From Hirudo medicinalis (lineage: Eukaryota > Annelida > Clitellata > Hirudinida > Hirudinidae), in NCBI GenBank assembly GCA_011800805.1, contig MPNW01000652.1, positions 5,001 through 15,000 of the forward strand: a stretch of 10,000 nt of DNA. Direction: 5' to 3'. Both the position numbers and the translations under genes were made by a program. Below the pieces are notes generated by a model that was given only the letters and a program-made list of their open reading frames with translations, ran no database searches and was not told the origin of the DNA. Positions 7,513-10,000 of this stretch are shown piece by piece (position 1 is the stretch's first letter; the number at the start of each line of letters is the position of its first letter).

Positions 7513-7593
7513 AGGAAGATGAAGAAGAAGAAGAAAAATAAGAAAAATAAGAAAAATAAGAAGAAAAAGAAGAAAAAGAAGAAAAAGGAGAAG
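7513..7593. repeat. Purine (GAA/GAAAAATAA)n array
   Basis: This nearly pure purine tract on the + strand starts as GAA units and becomes AAGAAAAAT and AAGAAAAAG units. It explains the poly-Lys frame on + and the poly-Leu/Phe frame on -. Confidence 0.92.
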
Positions 7594-8280
7594 CCTGATC
7601 AACCTGAACGCGTCGATCCACTGCCCTTGTTCAGGGACGGCGGAGGAAGCACCAACGCCAACCCTAAATTGGGTGGAGTCTTTAAAGTCGTGTGAACAAA
7701 AAAATGGGTTGCGATGGATTTTTTTGCAACCAACTTTTTGTAGCCAATGTTGCAAATGTTGTTTCGTCTTGTGTTTTGTTTTGTTTCTGTTTTTACGGAC
7801 GACTTTTGTTGTTTTGGTAGTGTTGGTTGGTTTTTTATGTTTATTGTTTAATTGGTTTTCGCCGGAATTTAGGAATCTAAACAAATAAATGTCTTTAATT
7901 ATGTTTGATTGAACATAATAATTAATATAACATTAAACTTAATAATTGAATTTAATTTAATAATTGAATAATTTAATAACTTTAAAAAAAAATAAGCGTG
8001 AAAATGAATATCAATGTTAAGAAACTTTGAAATTCAATGAAAACAAATGTTTGTCATTTTACTGGCAACTATTTATTAGATGTTGTAATAACAAAGTTTT
8101 TTTTAATTTTTACGAGCATAAATCCGTTTTTAATCGGAATTATTCACTCCTTTCAACTTCTGCTTTTTCACCTCGACAAACTTGGGCCTCACCTTGAGCA
8201 CTCATCAATTTTGTATTTCAAAGGCGTTTTGAAGGAATGTATTTCAACCAAACTTTTAATTTCAAGTTCGCACTTGCAGG
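7594..8280. other. Repeat-poor intron sequence, no gene recognised
   Basis: This is mixed sequence with a T-rich stretch (7700-7860) and a very AT-rich segment (7893-7995) in which TAATAATTGAAT-like units recur. Open frames here have low-complexity or chance character. Confidence 0.55.
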
Positions 8281-8297
8281 AGGGCGAGAGGAATGAT

Positions 8298-8339
8298 GGG
8301 GGGGGGGCTGGGTGTTGGGGCTGTCGGGAGTGTTGCGGG
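8298..8339 (+). other. Potential G-quadruplex
   Basis: A run of ten G (8298-8307) is followed by G runs at 8310-8312, 8317-8320, 8326-8328 and 8337-8339, separated by loops of 2, 4, 5 and 8 bases. This satisfies the usual G3+N1-7 rule within 31 bases and is the stronger of the two candidates. Confidence 0.7.
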
Positions 8340-8811
8340 TCTTCGGAGTGCCACCCCATAAAATAATTTCAGGGATTATTCAGGAAAAGCGAAACCTTTA
8401 GCTAAGATACTTTTTTTTAATTTATGCAACCGATGACAGCACTTGCATTGGCTCATTGAATTATTGAATTATTGACAGAAATTTTTAGAAATTCATATTT
8501 TTCGTTTTAAGAGTTTCTATTTTAACTATAAAATCTCAACGCCCGTGCTCTGCCTCACTGTGGTACAATCAATTTGATTTTAGACGATTCCTTCATTGAT
8601 AATTTGTCACGCATGGTGGAGAGCAGCTGGAGATATTAATAATAAGGAAAAAATAAGTAGCTAATTATAACCAACAAATTAGTTATAATTCATTCAGTTA
8701 TTGACGCATCTCCTGCCAAAGGGGATCCAATATTCAAACAAAACCGTCAGGAAAGATGATCGATGCTTGGAACAAATCCAGGTAAGTGAAAGCACGAAGT
8801 GGGTGGTAAGC
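8340..8811. other. AT-rich unique intron sequence, no gene recognised
   Basis: Short ATTGAATT repeats occur near 8456-8475, and the second copy of the dispersed repeat lies at 8607-8633. A CAG|GTAAGT string at 8779-8787 on the + strand matches a perfect donor but lies on the strand opposite the gene and has no recognisable exon before it. Confidence 0.5.
8607..8633. repeat. Short dispersed repeat, copy 2
   Basis: TCACGCATGGTGGAGAGCAG and the following CTGGAGA correspond to 7461-7490. Flanking sequences diverge. Confidence 0.55.
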
Positions 8812-8837
8812 GGACCACCTGGAAAGCCTGGAAAAAA
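8812..8837 (-). other. Acceptor-like sequence similar to that of the 2071 exon
   Basis: The minus strand reads a T/C-rich stretch, then CTTTCCAG|GTGGTCC. It shares 13 contiguous bases (TTCCAGGTGGTCC) and more of the pyrimidine tract with the true acceptor at 2065-2077. The sequence after it does not encode a continuation of the sema domain. Confidence 0.35.
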
Positions 8838-9247
8838 TGAGGCGACCTGGATCTGGAACAGGTTCAGTGGAAATAGAAACAAAAAAGATGCAACAGTCTC
8901 AGAATAAATCTCAGGATGAACGATGCCAAACATGTATCTTGAAAATGTTTTAGTGCACTTGGAAGGTTCGTGTTGGCTTGTTTCGAATCAATTTTAATTA
9001 TTGCGAATGAATCTGAAATGAATCGACAAATTCAATTTTTCATTATTTTTTCTAAAATCATGAATCGGTAGATTTTCAGAGATGAATGTTACGAGATGAA
9101 CGACAAATCGAATTTTTCGAAAATAATTGTTTTTCTTTAAGCAAAACAAAAAATGTATTATATATCCCGACTAAAAAAATTCAAACTCTTCAAATACTCC
9201 ATTGGATAACTCTCCAAAGGTCAAAAAGATCAAAGGTCACCACCCAC
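8838..9247. other. 5' part of the large intron, no gene seen
   Basis: This AT-rich sequence leads up to the donor at 9247. Close to the donor are two copies of CAAAGGTCA (9215-9223 and 9231-9239). Confidence 0.6.
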
Positions 9248-9438
9248 CTTCATAAGGACTCCCCTTTCCGTACCCAGGGCTGCCACGGTTTTGTTATTGA
9301 TGACGAGAACCCTGATGGCGGTGATGGGGTCTGAGTAGCCTTGAACAGGGGGTCTGAGTGCATGGGATACCTGCTACCCATGCCCACATTGAGCGGGTGT
9401 CCGCAGAATTTTCCGTCGATGTTCTTGGCCACGTCGAT
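9248..9438 (-). CDS. Internal exon, plexin-like sema domain (with frame break)
   Basis: This is an internal coding exon of a probable semaphorin receptor. Plexins are single-pass membrane proteins whose N-terminal sema propeller binds semaphorins in axon and cell guidance. The minus strand shows a pyrimidine-rich acceptor ending TTCTCCAG just above 9438 and a donor AAG|GTGGGT with GT at 9247-9246. Frame 0 from 9438 reads IDVAKNIDGKFCGHPLNVGM, then ...SRYPMHSDPLFK. The frame one base over reads GYSDPITAIRVLVINNKTVA, then ALGTERGVLMK, up to the donor. From memory of the family, the order FCG - PLF - hydrophobic strand - N-x-TVA-x-LGT-x-x-G-x-x-x-K matches late sema blades of plexins. The two halves are out of frame by one base around 9338-9352. 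One extra base would make 192 bp (64 codons), phase 0 at both ends. MET/RON-type receptors share this fold and are the main alternative; I cannot assign a paralogue. Confidence 0.72.
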
Positions 9439-9577
9439 CTGGAGAAGGTAGGAGAGTTAAAGTGATTTATTTTTGGAATTAAAGTAATTAAAATAAAAAT
9501 CAATTAGATTATGTTTCATATTTCTGTATCTGTTTTGCATTCTTTTGTTTTTGTGGATGTGAACGTGGCTTGTTTGT
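9439..9577. other. 3' end of the upstream intron
   Basis: Just above 9438 the minus strand carries the pyrimidine-rich acceptor tract of the sema exon. The remainder is AT-rich unique sequence. Confidence 0.6.
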
Positions 9578-9682
9578 ACTATTATTATTATAGTTACTGT
9601 TACTATTGCTATTAATATAAATATTGCTATTACTATTATTGTAACTATTACTATTATTACTATAGTTACTATTACTATTACC
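9578..9682. repeat. (ACT/ATT)n imperfect array
   Basis: ATT, ACT and GTT units mix in a degenerate trinucleotide array with recurring TATAGTTACTGTTACTATT-like blocks. Confidence 0.85.
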
Positions 9683-9879
9683 TATTTCATAGCATCTCGA
9701 ACATTAAAAAAAAATCAAACACAACACAAAGAAAAAATGCTGACACCTTAAAAACAGCGTTGGCATTTCCAAGCAACATGACCATTCGTAAGACATTAAG
9801 ACATTAACTCAACAAAAGGCAGACAAAAGCTTAACCCGATTTATCATTATGTATTTCCTATTACATAATAACTATTGTA
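9683..9879. other. Unique AT-rich sequence, no gene
   Basis: No exon, RNA gene or repeat was recognised. Confidence 0.55.
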
Positions 9880-9881
9880 CA

Positions 9882-9912
<31 letters not shown>

Positions 9913-9921
9913 TAATAATGA

Positions 9922-9960
<39 letters not shown>

Positions 9961-10000
9961 TTAGTAATAATAATAATGATGATGATGATGATAATAATAA
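9880..10000. repeat. (AAT/GAT)n array, cut by window edge
   Basis: AAT units with GAT clusters at both ends continue to the window edge, so the full length is unknown. Confidence 0.93.

Larger units (their letters stand above)
2072..9247 (-). other. Large intron between the two sema-domain exons
   Basis: This 7176-bp interval begins on the minus strand with GTGGGT (9247-9242) and ends with a pyrimidine tract and CAG (2074-2072). Both flanking exons are phase 0 here and the encoded peptide is continuous. The interval is AT-rich and contains most of the microsatellite arrays listed below. I see no further convincing coding exon inside it. A small exon between the two visible ones cannot be excluded. 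Confidence 0.65.

Noticed and set aside
7399..7884. 161-codon minus-strand frame
   Set aside because: A large part is the reverse translation of the purine array (poly-Leu/Phe) and T-rich sequence. The non-repeat parts show no recognised domain or splice sites.
8701..8907. + strand frame with a collagen-like GPPGKPGK segment and a perfect CAG|GTAAGT donor
   Set aside because: Only two Gly-X-Y triplets are present, and the segment is again the reverse complement of an acceptor-like sequence. The donor has no recognisable exon before it and lies on the strand opposite the only supported gene.

Overview
This is animal (metazoan) nuclear DNA, not bacterial. About a quarter of it is simple-sequence repeat, mostly trinucleotide arrays of the ATC/GAT, ATT/AAT and GTT/AAC types plus tetranucleotide arrays. 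The rest is AT-rich and lacks long open frames, apart from two short exon-like blocks with good splice signals. The species cannot be fixed from the sequence. A semaphorin-receptor gene with a multi-kilobase, microsatellite-packed intron suggests a vertebrate or a large-genome marine animal.

The only gene content I can support lies on the minus strand. Two consecutive internal exons (9438-9248, then 2071-1937) encode the second half of a sema domain that most resembles plexins. The upstream exon has the plexin-like 'FCG...PLF' and 'TVAALGT' segments. The downstream exon carries '[10 protein letters not shown]' followed by 'LFALVGNRV', at the spot where plexins have the last sema blade before the PSI domain. 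Acceptor and donor signals are good and the join is in phase 0, so the peptide reads through an intron of about 7.2 kb (9247-2072). Exons further 5' would lie beyond 10000. The PSI-domain exon was not found below 1937 and is probably outside the window. The upstream exon as printed has a one-base reading-frame break near 9338-9352, which is either an assembly error or a real lesion.

Layout: 1-1930 is downstream intron with ATC/GAT arrays, a GTGA array and an ATCC array that almost touches the donor of the 1937-2071 exon. 2072-9247 is the large intron. Its 2.3-5.6 kb part is the densest in arrays and also holds a degenerate telomere-like C-rich block. Its 5.6-7.6 kb part holds a decamer pyrimidine minisatellite, GTT and CAA/CAG arrays in opposite orientation, and a loose cluster of CRE and TATA-like motifs. 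Its 7.6-9.2 kb part is mostly repeat-poor, with a G-quadruplex candidate and a short dispersed repeat pair. 9439-10000 is upstream intron ending in ACT/ATT and AAT arrays.

Nearly all other long open frames (poly-Ser, poly-Asp, poly-His, poly-Met, poly-Gln, poly-Lys, poly-Leu) are translations of microsatellites and are not genes. I found no new molecular system, RNA gene, CRISPR array or intact transposon. The items worth following up are the gene fragment, its frame break, and the repeat architecture of the intron.
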